A stretch of 47,155 nucleotides of DNA. Origin: Candidatus Fimimorpha faecalis (GTDB lineage: Bacteria > Bacillota > Clostridia > Lachnospirales > Lachnospiraceae). Positions 8,390-18,251 of the stretch are shown piece by piece. Location of the stretch: positions 1 to 47,155 of the forward strand of contig DVHN01000033.1 of the NCBI GenBank assembly GCA_018712075.1, in the 5' to 3' direction. Under the pieces are notes generated by a model that saw only the letters and a list, made by a program, of their open reading frames with translations, was not told where the DNA came from and searched no databases. The first letter of the stretch is position 1. Each line of letters begins with the position of its first letter. Made by a program: the position numbers and the translations under genes.

Positions 8390-9313
8390 TTAATCCTCTT
8401 CTCTTTTATCAAATAATGCATTTACAAACTCTTCTGAATTGAACTTTTGCAAATCATCAATCTTTTCTCCAACTCCGATATATTTTACTGGAACACCTAG
8501 CTCAGACTGAATTGCCACTGCAATTCCACCCTTTGCCGTACCGTCCATCTTCGTTAAAATAATACCAGTAATATCCGCAGCTTCCATAAACTGTCTTGCT
8601 TGAGACAGGGCATTCTGTCCTGTTGTACCATCCAGCACAATCAAAGTTTCTCGAAATGCTTCTGGATATTCTTTATCAATAATCCGATTAATCTTTTTTA
8701 ATTCTTCCATTAAGTTTTTCTTATTATGGAGACGACCTGCGGTATCACAGAGCAGGACATCCGTATTTTTTGCCTTTGCAGAAGCAATTGCATCATAAAT
8801 TACCGCTGCTGGATCGGAGCCTTCTTTTTGTGCTATAATTGGGACTCCTGCACGGTTTGCCCATTCTGTCAACTGCTCAATTGCTCCCGCACGGAATGTG
8901 TCCGCTGCTGCTAACAAAACAGATCTTCCCTGATTTTTTAACTGATCTGCTAATTTTCCAACGGATGTTGTCTTACCAACTCCATTCACTCCAATTACCA
9001 GTACAACTGATTTACGATGTTCAAATTCGTATGCATTTTCTCCTAAGTCCATCTGTTCTTTAATGCTGTTAATTAAAAGTTCTTTACATTCTGCTGGATC
9101 TTTGATTTTTTGTTCTTTTACTTTTTCTCTCAGATTTTCCATAATTGCTGCTGTTGCATTAATTCCAAGATCTCCCATAATTAATACTTCTTCGATTTCT
9201 TCATAAAAATCTTCATCAATCGCAGAAAATCCACTAAAAATAGAATCAATTCCTCTTACAATGTTCTTTCTAGTCTTGGATAATCCTTCTACTAATCGGC
9301 TAAAAAATCCCAT
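8390..9313 (-). CDS. ftsY: Signal recognition particle receptor FtsY
   Basis: FtsY is the membrane-associated GTPase that docks Ffh-bound ribosomes at the translocon. The 307-residue protein is the short Gram-positive form: almost no acidic A domain, an N domain (about 1-90), then a G domain with [15 protein letters not shown] (about 110), the insertion box around [18 protein letters not shown] (about 193) and [10 protein letters not shown] (about 255). It lies 17 nt after smc, the usual smc-ftsY arrangement. Confidence 0.97.
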   Translation of the reverse strand: MGFFSRLVEGLSKTRKNIVRGIDSIFSGFSAIDEDFYEEIEEVLIMGDLGINATAAIMENLREKVKEQKIKDPAECKELLINSIKEQMDLGENAYEFEHRKSVVLVIGVNGVGKTTSVGKLADQLKNQGRSVLLAAADTFRAGAIEQLTEWANRAGVPIIAQKEGSDPAAVIYDAIASAKAKNTDVLLCDTAGRLHNKKNLMEELKKINRIIDKEYPEAFRETLIVLDGTTGQNALSQARQFMEAADITGIILTKMDGTAKGGIAVAIQSELGVPVKYIGVGEKIDDLQKFNSEEFVNALFDKREED

Positions 9314-9330
9314 ATTTTTTCCTCCTCAAT

Positions 9331-12300
9331 TTATGATTCTAATTGCTGCTCAATTAAGTTAACACTTACCAGCGTAGAAACTCCTTTTTCCTGCATCGTA
9401 ATTCCATAGAGACGATCTGCGGATACCATGGTTCCTCTTCTATGTGTTATAATAATAAATTGCGTGTTCTTTGTCAACTTATGCAAATAATTCGAGAATC
9501 TTCCTACATTGGAATCGTCTAACGCAGCCTCAATTTCATCCAATAAACAAAATGGGGATGGTTTTAAGTTTTGAATTGCAAATAGTAAAGAAATTGCTGT
9601 GAGTGCTTTTTCTCCTCCAGAAAGCTGCATCATATTTTGCAGTTTTTTTCCTGGCGGTTGAGAGATAATACGAATGCCTGCTTCAATAATATCTTCTCCC
9701 TCGATCAACTCCAATGTACCCTTTCCTCCGCCAAACAATTCTTTGAATACCTGATCAAATTCTACTTTAATCTCTTCAAATTTTTCCTGAAACTGACGGC
9801 GCATACCAACATCTAGTTCTTCAATTACTTGCACCAAAGCTCTTTCTGCCTGAACCAAATCTTCATACTGCGTTTTCATAAACGTATATCGTTCTAAAAC
9901 TTCTTTGTAATCTTCAATCGCATTTACGTTTACATTTCCAAGTGCCTTGATTTGATCTTTTCGTTCATTGGCAAATTTACGCAGTTTGGTTAAATTATGA
10001 TATCCCTCTTGTCTCATTTGCATCGCTTCACTTGGCATTAGTTCATATTCATTCCACAGATAAGAAGTTTGTGCATCCAAACGTTCTTCCTGCTTCTCTT
10101 TTTGGTTATTCAATCGGAATAATTCTTTATCCAATGCTGCAAGTTTACTGGAAAGTTCTTCTCTTTCATCAAAAAATCCTTTTTGGCGATGTACAAAATT
10201 CTCTTTCTTTTCTGCTGCAACTGCAATTTCTTTTTCTAACAAATCCTCTTTTTGCTTTTGCTGCTCGATTTGATCATTCATTGTTTTCGTCTCTCGGATT
10301 TTTTCTTCTACTATCCGTTCGCTTTGCCCAATACGATGCTGTAAAGTGCTCCGCTCCTCTTGAAATTTTTCCATTTCCCGGTGGATTCTTTGCATATTTT
10401 CATTGATAAACTGATGAGATTGAGATAAATTCGCATATTGGAGACTCAACGTCTCTGCCATTTTAGCGCTTTCTTCTCTCTGCTTCATTTCTTTTTCCAA
10501 CATTGCTTGGTATTCCAATACGAACGATTCTGATTTCTGATTTTCTTGATCAATCGCAGTTACTTTCTGCTGCAATTGTGCACAATTTTGTTTTAACTCC
10601 AGCAATAATTGTTCGATTTGATTGCTTTCTCTCACCATATCACTTTGTTGTGCCAGGATTTCTGCCTGTTTTTCTTCTGCCTGTTTCTGGCTCATTCCGA
10701 TTCTTGTAATCTGAAGCCGTATTTCCTGTTCTGCATCTTCCAATTGTTTCTTTTGCAAACGAATTTCTGCAATCTTATTTTCACAGTCTTTCTGTGTCTT
10801 CTGTAAATCGGAAAGCGATTTAGCAAGCTTTTTTTCTTCTGCTTCTAATTCTTCAATTTCTCGATTACGTCCAAGTAGATTACTTGCATTTTTAAAAGCT
10901 CCACCAGTCATAGAACCGCCTGCATTTAATAATTCGCCTTCCAACGTAACAATCCGAATGCTGTACTGATACTTTCTCGCAACTGCCAATGCATGGTCAA
11001 TCTGATCTACTACCAGTACACGTCCAAGCAAATATTCAATTAATGTTCTATAACATTCATCCGCTTCAACCAGGCTGCTCGCCAGACCAATGACACCCGT
11101 TTCTTTTAAAGCTTCTTTTTGTGTAAAACTGCCTCTGACAGAAATACCATTTAATGGAAGAAACGTAGCTCGTCCAAATTTATTTTTTTTCAAATATTCA
11201 ATCAATTGCTTTGCCGTTTGCTCGGTATCTGTTACAACGTTTTGAATGCTTCCTCCAAGTGCTGTTTCAATTGCAACTTCGTATTGCTTTTTCACTTTTA
11301 AAATATCCGCTACAACACCATGAATTCCAGTTCTGTTTGAACGCTGCTCCATAATTCTTTTTATACTAGTTCCATAGCCTTCATAACGCTCTGCCAGATT
11401 TTTCAAAGACTCTGCTCTTGTATGTACTGCATGATATCTTTGTTGTTTCGCTATAAATTGTGTTTGATTCTTTTGGAACACTGCTTCTAACTCTTCCAAT
11501 TTCACAGCAAACATTTTCTTATCCTGTTCATATTGGTTTTTCTGAGTATTGAAATGTTCCAATTCTTTTTGGCATTGCTCTAATAATTGTTGCTGCGCCG
11601 TTTCCTCTGTTTTGTTTTTCAGCAATTTTTGATTCAGTTCTGCCTTACGAATTTGATTTTGTTCCATCATTGTCTGGAATCTCTGTTCCTGTGCAACATA
11701 GGAAGCTTTTTCATTTAAAAGAGTAATAATCGTTCCCTTTTTTTCTTCCATCGTCTGCCGATATTCCTGCATTTTCTGATCCAATGCTTCCAGTTCGGCC
11801 TTTGCTTTCTCTTTTGCATTTTCACAATCATACAATTCCCGATTCATTTCATTCTGGCGCTGTACCAGTTCCGTTTTTTGTAATTCCCTTTGCTGAATTT
11901 CTGCTTCCACGGCTTTCATACGCTCGGATATTGTTTCCTGATTTCGTTTCTCGTTATCAATCTGCTCTTGAAGTACATTAATCTGTCCCTGTATATCTCC
12001 AATCTGTACTTTCGTATGATTGAATTCCGCTTTTTTGGCTTCTAAATGGAGTTCCATCTGTTCAATCTTTGTTTCAATTGATACATACTGTGCTTTTAAT
12101 GTTTCATTTTTAGAAGATACTTCATTGAACTCTGTTTCCGCAATTTTTATTTTTTCCTGTAAATCAGTTAAAATTTGGGTTATCGTTTCTCTTTCTAAAA
12201 TATATATATGAACATCATAATTTTTTAACTCTTCTTTTAGTTTCAAAAATTGCTTGGCTGCTTCGGATTGTTTTTCCAACGGTCCTACTTGCTTTTCCAA

Positions 12301-12891
12301 TTCCGCTAAAATATCGGTAACACGAACCATATTTGCACGTTCATTTTCCAGTTTTTTTAATGCAATGGCCTTTCGTCGTTTAAATTTTACAATTCCTGCC
12401 GCCTCATCGAATAATTCTCTTCTATCTTCTGGTTTACTGCTGAGAATTTTCTCAATTTGACCCTGCCCAATAATCGAATATCCTTCTTTTCCAATTCCTG
12501 TATCATAAAACAGTTCATTTACATCTTTTAAACGGCAGGCATGTCCATTCAGCAAGTATTCGCTTTCCCCAGAACGATATACTCGACGAGCAACTGTGAC
12601 TTCGGTGTAATCAATATTTAACTGATGATCTGAATTATCCAATGTAATTGCCACATAGGCAAAACTTTGCGGTTTCCGGCTTTCTGTTCCAGAAAAGATA
12701 ACATCTTGCATATTGCTGCCACGCAATTGCTTGGCGCTTTGTTCTCCAAGCACCCAACGCACGGCATCTGCAACATTACTTTTTCCACTTCCATTTGGAC
12801 CTACAATGCAAGTGATACCATTATGAAACTCTAATTTTATTTTATTGGCAAATGATTTAAATCCGTTGACTTCTATTGATTTTAAGTACAT
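9331..12891 (-). CDS. smc: Chromosome segregation ATPase SMC
   Basis: SMC dimers with ScpAB form the condensin ring that extrudes DNA loops and helps origin segregation. The 1186 residues match the family. They include Walker A in [14 protein letters not shown] (about 32-40), a long coiled coil (about 165-500), a hinge (about 520-640, with [12 protein letters not shown] and a GGSMTGG loop), the returning coiled coil (about 670-1000), the ABC signature [16 protein letters not shown] and Walker [15 protein letters not shown] near the end. The start overlaps the rnc stop by 10 nt, so translation is probably coupled. The next gene is ftsY. Confidence 0.98.
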   Translation of the reverse strand: MYLKSIEVNGFKSFANKIKLEFHNGITCIVGPNGSGKSNVADAVRWVLGEQSAKQLRGSNMQDVIFSGTESRKPQSFAYVAITLDNSDHQLNIDYTEVTVARRVYRSGESEYLLNGHACRLKDVNELFYDTGIGKEGYSIIGQGQIEKILSSKPEDRRELFDEAAGIVKFKRRKAIALKKLENERANMVRVTDILAELEKQVGPLEKQSEAAKQFLKLKEELKNYDVHIYILERETITQILTDLQEKIKIAETEFNEVSSKNETLKAQYVSIETKIEQMELHLEAKKAEFNHTKVQIGDIQGQINVLQEQIDNEKRNQETISERMKAVEAEIQQRELQKTELVQRQNEMNRELYDCENAKEKAKAELEALDQKMQEYRQTMEEKKGTIITLLNEKASYVAQEQRFQTMMEQNQIRKAELNQKLLKNKTEETAQQQLLEQCQKELEHFNTQKNQYEQDKKMFAVKLEELEAVFQKNQTQFIAKQQRYHAVHTRAESLKNLAERYEGYGTSIKRIMEQRSNRTGIHGVVADILKVKKQYEVAIETALGGSIQNVVTDTEQTAKQLIEYLKKNKFGRATFLPLNGISVRGSFTQKEALKETGVIGLASSLVEADECYRTLIEYLLGRVLVVDQIDHALAVARKYQYSIRIVTLEGELLNAGGSMTGGAFKNASNLLGRNREIEELEAEEKKLAKSLSDLQKTQKDCENKIAEIRLQKKQLEDAEQEIRLQITRIGMSQKQAEEKQAEILAQQSDMVRESNQIEQLLLELKQNCAQLQQKVTAIDQENQKSESFVLEYQAMLEKEMKQREESAKMAETLSLQYANLSQSHQFINENMQRIHREMEKFQEERSTLQHRIGQSERIVEEKIRETKTMNDQIEQQKQKEDLLEKEIAVAAEKKENFVHRQKGFFDEREELSSKLAALDKELFRLNNQKEKQEERLDAQTSYLWNEYELMPSEAMQMRQEGYHNLTKLRKFANERKDQIKALGNVNVNAIEDYKEVLERYTFMKTQYEDLVQAERALVQVIEELDVGMRRQFQEKFEEIKVEFDQVFKELFGGGKGTLELIEGEDIIEAGIRIISQPPGKKLQNMMQLSGGEKALTAISLLFAIQNLKPSPFCLLDEIEAALDDSNVGRFSNYLHKLTKNTQFIIITHRRGTMVSADRLYGITMQEKGVSTLVSVNLIEQQLES

Positions 12892-13583
12892 GTATTCCCA
12901 TCCTGTCGAAGTTTTAATATTGTCTGATAAGCAGCCATTTGCTGTGCTGCTTTTTTTGTACGTCCAGTACCGATACCTGCATACATCTCTCCAATTTTTG
13001 CCTGTACCGTAAATTGTTTATCGTGATCAGGTCCTCTTTCTTCCAATAATTCATAGGTCAGCACCTGATCGAAATTTTTTTGTACAATTTCCTGCAGGAT
13101 AGTCTTGCTATCGTAAAAGAGCCTCTTATTTTCAATATCATTAAGCACAAACCGATCAATAAACTCTTTTGCACTAGCAAAACCACCATCCAGATAAATG
13201 GCTCCAATTAACGCCTCCATTGCATCCGATATAATGGAATCTCTTTCTCTTCCGCCTGTCGCTTCTTCTCCTTTTCCAAGCAGCAAATAACTGCCAAGAT
13301 TAATTTCTCTTGCACAGAGAGCCAATGTTGGTTCACAAACCATACTGGCACGAAGTTTTGTTAATTCTCCTTCTGGATATTCCCTATATTTTCGAAATAA
13401 AAATTCACTGGAAACTAATTCCAAAACAGCATCTCCTAGAAATTCCAGACGTTCATTATTAAAATGTTTCCCTACTTTATGTTCATTTGTATAAGAACTA
13501 TGTGTCATAGCTTGGGTTAAAAGCTTTTTATTTTGAAATTCATATCCAATCTTTTTCTCTAATTTTTTTAATTGTTGATTCAA
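12882..13583 (-). CDS. rnc: Ribonuclease III, TTG start
   Basis: RNase III cuts double-stranded RNA, maturing rRNA and turning over structured mRNAs. From the TTG at 13583 the protein has 233 residues, normal for the family. AGAGGTG lies 7 nt before this TTG, whereas the upstream ATG at 13679 would read through a terminator hairpin and acpP, so I reject that start. Residues about 40-50 carry the signature NERLEFLGDAVLEL and the catalytic Asp/Glu set. A double-stranded-RNA-binding domain follows (about 160-230, KTILQEIVQKN...AAQQMAAYQTIL). It overlaps smc by 10 nt. Confidence 0.96.
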   Translation of the reverse strand: MNQQLKKLEKKIGYEFQNKKLLTQAMTHSSYTNEHKVGKHFNNERLEFLGDAVLELVSSEFLFRKYREYPEGELTKLRASMVCEPTLALCAREINLGSYLLLGKGEEATGGRERDSIISDAMEALIGAIYLDGGFASAKEFIDRFVLNDIENKRLFYDSKTILQEIVQKNFDQVLTYELLEERGPDHDKQFTVQAKIGEMYAGIGTGRTKKAAQQMAAYQTILKLRQDGNTCT

Positions 13584-13604
13584 AGTTTCACCTCTTTCTA
13601 TCTT

Positions 13605-13652
13605 ATAAAAGAGAATGTTGTAAAAGCAAAAAACTGCATTTACAACACTCTC
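13605..13652 (-). terminator. Terminator-like hairpin between acpP and rnc
   Basis: A 17-bp stem with two mismatches (GAGAGTGTTGTAAATGC against GCTTTTACAACATTCTC) is followed on the minus strand by TTTTAT. It lies in the 82-nt gap after acpP. It could make acpP mRNA far more abundant than rnc-smc, or be an RNase III target next to the RNase III gene. Confidence 0.75.
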
Positions 13653-13665
13653 CATTCTACTTAAA

Positions 13666-13896
13666 TTATGCAATTGCATTTTTAATCTGATCTACAGCAT
13701 CTCCAACTGTTACGATATGCTCCGCTGCTTCATTTGGAATCTCTACATCAAATTCTTCTTCGATTCCCATGATGATCTGGAAAATATCTAAAGAATCTGC
13801 CCCTAAATCATCCACAAAAGTTGTCTCCATTGAAATTTCATCTGCGTCCACATTCAAAACTTCAGCAATAATCTGCTGTAATTTTTCGAATTCCAT
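13666..13896 (-). CDS. acpP: Acyl carrier protein
   Basis: AcpP carries growing acyl chains on a phosphopantetheine arm. The 76-residue acidic protein has the DLGADSLD motif, with the modified serine at about residue 35, and the usual four-helix pattern. The start at 13896 is chosen over 13926 because AAGGAGG lies 8 nt before it; the upstream codons overlap plsX. It follows plsX directly, and both serve membrane lipid synthesis. Confidence 0.97.
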   Translation of the reverse strand: MEFEKLQQIIAEVLNVDADEISMETTFVDDLGADSLDIFQIIMGIEEEFDVEIPNEAAEHIVTVGDAVDQIKNAIA

Positions 13897-13909
13897 TCTG
13901 TTCTCCTCC

Positions 13910-14914
13910 TTATTTTTCGTTTTCACTTAGACTCTCTCTTATTCTCTCACTGATCTTCTGTTCTTTAAACGCAACACATTGAATAATTGCGTTTGTCACC
14001 TCTTTCGCATTTGAGCTTCCATGAGCTTTTACAACCAATCCTTTTAATCCTAAAAGCGGCGCTCCGCCATATTCAGAAGCATCAAACTTTTTCATCATTC
14101 CCTTTAAAGACGGCTTAATTAATAAGGCTCCTATTTTTCCTCTAAAACTGGACAGTAATCCCTTTTTTATTTCTTTTAATAAGGCCTTCCCTGTACCTTC
14201 ATACATTTTTAGGATTACATTGCCAACAAATGCCTCGCAGACAATTACATCTGCAACTCCAAATGGAATATCTCTGGCTTCTACGCTTCCGATAAAATTA
14301 ATATCTTTGCACGCTTTTAAGAGCGGAAAAGTTTCTTTTACAAGAGCATTGCCCTTCTCTTCCTCTGCACCAATATTTGCAATACCAACACGAGGATTTT
14401 TCACTCCCATAATATGTTTCATATAAATGGACCCCATTTTGGCAAACTGTACAAGATGCTCACTGCGAGCATCTACATTGGCTCCACAGTCAATTAATAA
14501 GGATGGTTTTTTGACTGTAGGTATTAAAGGAGCAAGAGGCGTTCTTTTTACTCCCTTGATCTTACCAGCAATTAATTGACCTCCAACTAATACCGCTCCC
14601 GTACTTCCACAAGAGACAAACGCATCTGCTTTTTCATTTTTAACCTGATTCAAACCAACTACAATGGATGAATCTTTTTTTGTACGAATCGATGCAACTG
14701 GCGGGGCTTGTGTTTCAATCACTTCACTGGCAGGTACAATACTTACTCTTTTCTTATCATAAGTATACTTCGCCAATTCCTTTTCTATGTCATCACTTCT
14801 TCCAACTAACTGAACAGCAATATCATTTCTTTGCTTAACTGCCTCCACTGCACCTTTCACAATCTCGAATGGAGCATTATCGCCACCCATCGCATCAACT
14901 GCAACTGTTATCAT
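13910..14914 (-). CDS. plsX: Phosphate acyltransferase PlsX
   Basis: PlsX converts acyl-ACP to acyl-phosphate, the donor for PlsY in phospholipid synthesis. It works at the inner face of the membrane. From the ATG at 14914 (AGAGG 8 nt upstream) it has 334 residues. [15 protein letters not shown] at the N-terminus and the [12 protein letters not shown] and [12 protein letters not shown] segments are diagnostic. In some Bacilli this gene is preceded by fapR; here rpmF precedes it. The next gene is acpP. Confidence 0.97.
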   Translation of the reverse strand: MITVAVDAMGGDNAPFEIVKGAVEAVKQRNDIAVQLVGRSDDIEKELAKYTYDKKRVSIVPASEVIETQAPPVASIRTKKDSSIVVGLNQVKNEKADAFVSCGSTGAVLVGGQLIAGKIKGVKRTPLAPLIPTVKKPSLLIDCGANVDARSEHLVQFAKMGSIYMKHIMGVKNPRVGIANIGAEEEKGNALVKETFPLLKACKDINFIGSVEARDIPFGVADVIVCEAFVGNVILKMYEGTGKALLKEIKKGLLSSFRGKIGALLIKPSLKGMMKKFDASEYGGAPLLGLKGLVVKAHGSSNAKEVTNAIIQCVAFKEQKISERIRESLSENEK

Positions 14915-15089
14915 AAGCAAACCTCTTTTCTGATTATCCCTCTCTAATCTATTCATAATATACTAGATAATAAATCAGAAATCAACTACTTTTTTTATCG
15001 AAAAATAAGAAATTAGAAAATTTTTCCAAACTACTTTTCCAACTTCCTAAATAATTAAAACCATTTTAAAAGAGAAGAAATTTTACAAC

Positions 15090-15126
15090 AAAAAAGAGGC
15101 TGCTACAATCTGCAACAGCCATCTTT
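15090..15126 (-). terminator. Terminator after rpmF
   Basis: On the minus strand AAAGA, a bulged T and GGCTG pair with CAGCC-TCTTT around a central loop, followed by TTTTTTG. It separates yceD-rpmF from plsX, so L32 mRNA can be made in excess or plsX may have its own start. Confidence 0.8.
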
Positions 15127-15130
15127 AAAA

Positions 15131-15310
15131 TTAGTCAGCTTTAATAATCTCTTTTTTATTATAAGAACCGCAAGCTTTGCATACTCTATGAGGCATCATT
15201 AAAGCACCGCACTTGCTGCACTTTACAAGATTTGGAGCACTCATCTTCCAGTTTGCTCTACGGCTATCTCTTCTTGCTTTAGAAGATTTATTCTTTGGGC
15301 AGATAGACAT
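15131..15310 (-). CDS. rpmF: 50S ribosomal protein L32
   Basis: This is a 59-residue gene. It begins MSICPKNKSSKARRDSRRAN and has the zinc-ribbon pair CSKC and CKAC (CxxC, about 15 residues, CxxC), which defines the zinc-binding form of L32. AGGTG precedes the ATG. It lies 36 nt after yceD, as in most bacteria, and a terminator follows. A four-cysteine L32 suggests that any zinc-starvation substitute lies elsewhere. Confidence 0.97.
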   Translation of the reverse strand: MSICPKNKSSKARRDSRRANWKMSAPNLVKCSKCGALMMPHRVCKACGSYNKKEIIKAD

Positions 15311-15346
15311 GGTTACACCTCCTTTGATTTATATCTCGATGTGAAA

Positions 15347-15925
15347 TTATTTTTTCTTTTTCTTCTGCTTTCCTTTATCAGATTTCGAAGAATGAGAAGA
15401 AACAACATCACTTTGGTTAAAGATATCACGGATAACCGACATTCTTGGGTCAAGCTCCGTGACATCACAGGCGCATGTCTCATAATTGAGATTTGCTCCA
15501 CATCTATTACAAATTCCTTTACAGTCATCTCTGCAAAGAACTTTCATAGGCATGTTCACGACAAGCTCACCATAAACCAAAAGGTCTACGTCAAGGTTAT
15601 ATCCATTCATATAGGGTTGCTCATCTAGCGCCTCTATCCGCTCTTCCTCAGTAGCATTGGCATCTACCTCACGCTCAAACGTAAGCTGCAAATGATTATC
15701 CACCGGCTCTAAGCAGCGGTCGCATGGAATCGTCATATGCAGATCCAGATTTCCGCAAATCTTTACATTTCGATTTTTAGAATGAGTAATCGTAAGCTGC
15801 AATGGTTTTTTCTCTGTTAATGGATAGTTACCAGAGGCAGTTACAAACTCGTCCATCTCGATCGGAATCTCGTACTGCATCACCTTGCCTTCACAGACAA
15901 ATAACTCAGACAAATTAATCTGCAT
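15347..15925 (-). CDS. yceD: YceD/DUF177 family protein
   Basis: This 192-residue protein is of the DUF177 (YceD) family, encoded beside rpmF in most bacteria and linked to 23S rRNA accumulation; its molecular role is not settled. There are two CxxC pairs: CDRC in the middle (about residue 70) and CNRCG followed by CAC near residue 135-145, suggesting metal binding. The C-terminus is a run of lysines. The start at 15925 is preceded by GGAGG, and the 34 residues upstream in the open frame have no ribosome site. It is first in a long operon. Confidence 0.88.
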   Translation of the reverse strand: MQINLSELFVCEGKVMQYEIPIEMDEFVTASGNYPLTEKKPLQLTITHSKNRNVKICGNLDLHMTIPCDRCLEPVDNHLQLTFEREVDANATEEERIEALDEQPYMNGYNLDVDLLVYGELVVNMPMKVLCRDDCKGICNRCGANLNYETCACDVTELDPRMSVIRDIFNQSDVVSSHSSKSDKGKQKKKKK

Positions 15926-16029
15926 ATTCAACCTCCAATTGTCGGATTTGTCCCCGAAACCTTTGAAAAACACTTCAAAAGTTTCCATTATTATGCATGG
16001 AAAAAGCTTTCCATAACACATACCCATTT

Positions 16030-16058
16030 ATTATACTGACTCACAAAATGTTTGTCAA
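16030..16058 (-). promoter_or_regulatory. Consensus promoter of yceD-rpmF-plsX operon
   Basis: TTGACA (16058-16053), a 17-nt spacer and TATAAT (16035-16030) on the minus strand form a perfect consensus sigma-A promoter. The leader is about 100 nt. It is divergent from the marR promoter 64 nt away. Confidence 0.93.
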
Positions 16059-16121
16059 GTAGTTTTTCTTATTTCCGTTCGTTTCTTTTTTGAAAATAAA
16101 TCAAAAATATAAATATCTCAC

Positions 16122-16150
16122 TTGACATCCTTATTAAATTTTACTATTAT
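16122..16150 (+). promoter_or_regulatory. Promoter of marR gene
   Basis: TTGACA (16122-16127), 17 nt, TATTAT (16145-16150). The palindrome TTAGG-AA-CCTAA begins 3 nt downstream, so a bound repressor would cover the start point. Confidence 0.9.
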
Positions 16151-16152
16151 AT

Positions 16153-16164
16153 TTAGGAACCTAA
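16153..16164 (+). promoter_or_regulatory. Probable MarR operator, copy 1
   Basis: TTAGGAACCTAA is an inverted repeat (TTAGG/CCTAA, 2-nt centre) just after the marR -10 box. The same 12-bp site, reverse-complemented, lies at 16712-16723 before the MATE gene. This is strong evidence for an operator of the regulator encoded between them. Confidence 0.8.
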
Positions 16165-16185
16165 GTAATTAAAGGAGGATCGTTT

Positions 16186-16611
16186 ATGCAGTCGTTATCT
16201 CGTTCTGCTGCTCGCTATGTCAGTAAACTTTCCAATAAAATACGCCGACATACCAATGCCTTTTCTTTAAATGGTAAATTAAGTGGCGCACAGGGTCGAA
16301 TTCTCCATTTTATTTTGGCACAGACAGACGATATTTTCCAAAAAGATATTGAAGAAGAATATAGTCTACGTCCTTCCAGTGCCACGGAAATTCTAAAAAA
16401 AATGGAGCAAAATGGACTGATCCATAGAGAGCCAACTTCCTATGATGGAAGATTAAAAAAAATTATCCCCAGCGAGAAAGCAATTCATTACCAAAAACAA
16501 GTCATTACTGATTTAACAAAATTAGAACATGATTTAACAAAAGGTATTGATCCAGAACAATTAGAAATCTTTTTTCAGGTTATGGAAAAAATGTTAAAGA
16601 ATTTATCTTAA
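16186..16611 (+). CDS. MarR family transcriptional regulator
   Basis: This 141-residue winged-helix regulator matches the MarR pattern: an N-terminal dimer helix, GAQGRILHFILAQTDDIFQKD, then a recognition helix (SLRPSSATEILKKMEQNGLI, about 60-85) and a wing with the typical basic residues (REPTSYDGRLKKIIPSEKA). AGGAGG lies 8 nt before the ATG. Twin operators at its own promoter and at the MATE exporter promoter imply autorepression and drug-responsive control of the exporter. The inducer is unknown. Confidence 0.92.
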   Translation: MQSLSRSAARYVSKLSNKIRRHTNAFSLNGKLSGAQGRILHFILAQTDDIFQKDIEEEYSLRPSSATEILKKMEQNGLIHREPTSYDGRLKKIIPSEKAIHYQKQVITDLTKLEHDLTKGIDPEQLEIFFQVMEKMLKNLS

Positions 16612-16624
16612 AATCCTCAAACCG

Positions 16625-16668
16625 TAGCCATGATCCAGACCGTATTGATACAGGATAGTTCATGGCTA
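16625..16668. repeat. Inverted repeat between marR and MATE gene
   Basis: A perfect 9-bp stem, TAGCCATGA with TCATGGCTA, encloses 26 nt that contain a further TCC/GGA pair. Neither strand has a T-run directly after it, so it is a poor terminator. Its role is unknown; it may insulate or stabilise the marR transcript. Confidence 0.55.
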
Positions 16669-16703
16669 TTGGATGGGCTAACTTGTATAAATAATAGATT
16701 TCA

Positions 16704-16723
16704 TTTAATACTTAGGTTCCTAA
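16704..16723 (+). promoter_or_regulatory. MATE promoter -10 and MarR operator, copy 2
   Basis: A TTTAAT -10-like box (16704-16709) is followed 2 nt later by the palindrome TTAGGTTCCTAA (16712-16723). The distance from -10 box to operator equals that at marR. The -35 box is unclear; TTGTAT at 16683 gives a 15-nt spacer. Confidence 0.72.
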
Positions 16724-16749
16724 TTTAATAAAGAAAGGATGATTTCTCA

Positions 16750-18093
16750 ATGCAAACCAATATTGACTTTCAACACGGAAAACTATTTCCCATGATTCTT
16801 AAATTTTCCATTCCAGCTGCAATCTCTCTTTTAATTACTGCAATTTATAATATTGTAGATCGAATTTTCGTCGGGAATTTCAATGGAACTTCTGCTTTAG
16901 CAGGCCTTTCTATTTGTTTCCCTCTTTCTTATATGATGATGGCGTTTGGATTGACTTGCAGTGCAGGAGGTTCTACTTTATTTAGCTTGTTCGCAGGAAA
17001 AAATGATAAAGAACATATGAACCAAACATTTGGAAACTCATTTGTGCTCGTCTGTATCTCTGAAATCTTTTTAACTGTCATTTTATTAGTATTTGCCGAT
17101 CCAATTTTAAAAATATTTGGAGTTACTGATACCGCTTATGAATATGCAATTACTTATTACCGAATTGTATCGCTTGGCTGCCTTTTTCAAGGATTAACCC
17201 AGGTTTTCTGCGATTTTGTACGTGTATCTGGAAAACCGATTATGGGAATGTGTGTTACTGGCATTGGAGCAGTTACAAATATTATATTAGACGCTGTATT
17301 TGTAGCTGGATTGGATTGGGGTGTAGCTGGAGCTGCCTGGGCAACTGTCATCGGTCAGATTCTTTCCACCATTTTTGGTGGATATCTTTTGTTTAACAAA
17401 AAAACATTAGTAAGTGTTCAGCCTAAGATTTTTCGTTTAAACCGCACGTTATATCCTAAAATTATCTCCTGTGGATTTGCTTTTTGGGTAGCACAAATGG
17501 CAATGGGTTTTATTAGTCTCGTTTATAACAGTCAGCTCGGAACGTATGGCGGAGATATCGCAATTAGTGTTTATGCTGTCATAGCAAGTATTATGACGTT
17601 TGTTATTATGCCTGCCAGTGGAATTAGTCAAGGAATTCAGCCAATCATTGGAAATAATTTTGGTTCAGGAAATTACAAGCGAGTTATGTCCACGCTTTAT
17701 CAAGCAACCGCTTTTTCCGTCGGAATTACTTGTATCATATGGATTATTGTAATGATTTTTCCAAAACAAATCCTTATGGCATTTGGTGGTACAGAGACTA
17801 TGTTTGAAATTGGAATTATTGGGCTACGTCTCAATTTTTGCATTACCCCTATTTTAGGATTTGTTATGCTAGTCACTACATTCTTCCAGTCACTTGCAAA
17901 ACCTGCACCATCCATTATCATTACTATGTTGAGACAAATTATTTTTTTAATTCCGTTTATTTATATTCTTCCTATTTTCTTAGATGTCAACGGTATCTTC
18001 CTTGCACAGCCTATCAGCGATGCACTTGCTTTAATCCTTTGTCTCTTCTTTGTAATTCGAGAACATCGATTACTCATCCATTCTAATATATAA
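16750..18093 (+). CDS. MATE family multidrug efflux protein
   Basis: This is a 447-residue, 12-helix membrane protein that should export organic cations or drugs in exchange for Na+ or H+. The N-terminus (GKLFPMILKFSIPAAISLLITAIYNIVDRIFVGN) and the FCDFVRVSGKPIMGM segment fit the DinF/MepA-like branch, and the SGISQGIQPIIGNNFGSGNYKRV segment in the second half repeats the first-half motif. A MarR regulator is encoded just upstream with a shared operator, the same layout as mepR-mepA of Staphylococcus. The substrate cannot be read from sequence. Confidence 0.92.
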   Translation: MQTNIDFQHGKLFPMILKFSIPAAISLLITAIYNIVDRIFVGNFNGTSALAGLSICFPLSYMMMAFGLTCSAGGSTLFSLFAGKNDKEHMNQTFGNSFVLVCISEIFLTVILLVFADPILKIFGVTDTAYEYAITYYRIVSLGCLFQGLTQVFCDFVRVSGKPIMGMCVTGIGAVTNIILDAVFVAGLDWGVAGAAWATVIGQILSTIFGGYLLFNKKTLVSVQPKIFRLNRTLYPKIISCGFAFWVAQMAMGFISLVYNSQLGTYGGDIAISVYAVIASIMTFVIMPASGISQGIQPIIGNNFGSGNYKRVMSTLYQATAFSVGITCIIWIIVMIFPKQILMAFGGTETMFEIGIIGLRLNFCITPILGFVMLVTTFFQSLAKPAPSIIITMLRQIIFLIPFIYILPIFLDVNGIFLAQPISDALALILCLFFVIREHRLLIHSNI

Positions 18094-18104
18094 CCATTAT
18101 AAAA

Positions 18105-18168
18105 GCTCATGAAATGCTGAAACAAATTTATAAGCTGACTCATTCATTTTTTCCAGCATTTCATGAGC
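18105..18168. repeat. Perfect 15-bp inverted repeat after MATE gene
   Basis: GCTCATGAAATGCTG pairs without mismatch with CAGCATTTCATGAGC across a 34-nt loop. The plus strand lacks a T-run directly after it; the minus strand continues CTTTTATAATGG. It probably ends or protects the MATE mRNA, but a miniature mobile element is possible. On the minus strand it also spans a 20-codon open frame (18109-18171 region) without a ribosome site. Confidence 0.6.
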
Positions 18169-18214
18169 GAAAAATATACATTTCTTATTTTTTGTAGTTT
18201 TTTTCATCTTCCCC

Positions 18215-18251
18215 TTGATTGTTTCTCATTTAGTTGATATAATATTAACAA
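18215..18251 (+). promoter_or_regulatory. hydCBA promoter with Rex-like operator
   Basis: TTGATT (18215-18220), a 17-nt spacer and TATAAT (18238-18243) form the promoter. Overlapping the -10 box is TTGATATAATATTAACAA (18234-18251), which matches 12 of 14 defined positions of the Rex consensus TTGTTAA-N4-TTAACAA. Rex is the NADH/NAD+-sensing repressor of fermentation genes in Firmicutes. A leader of about 130 nt follows. No rex gene lies in the window. Confidence 0.75.
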
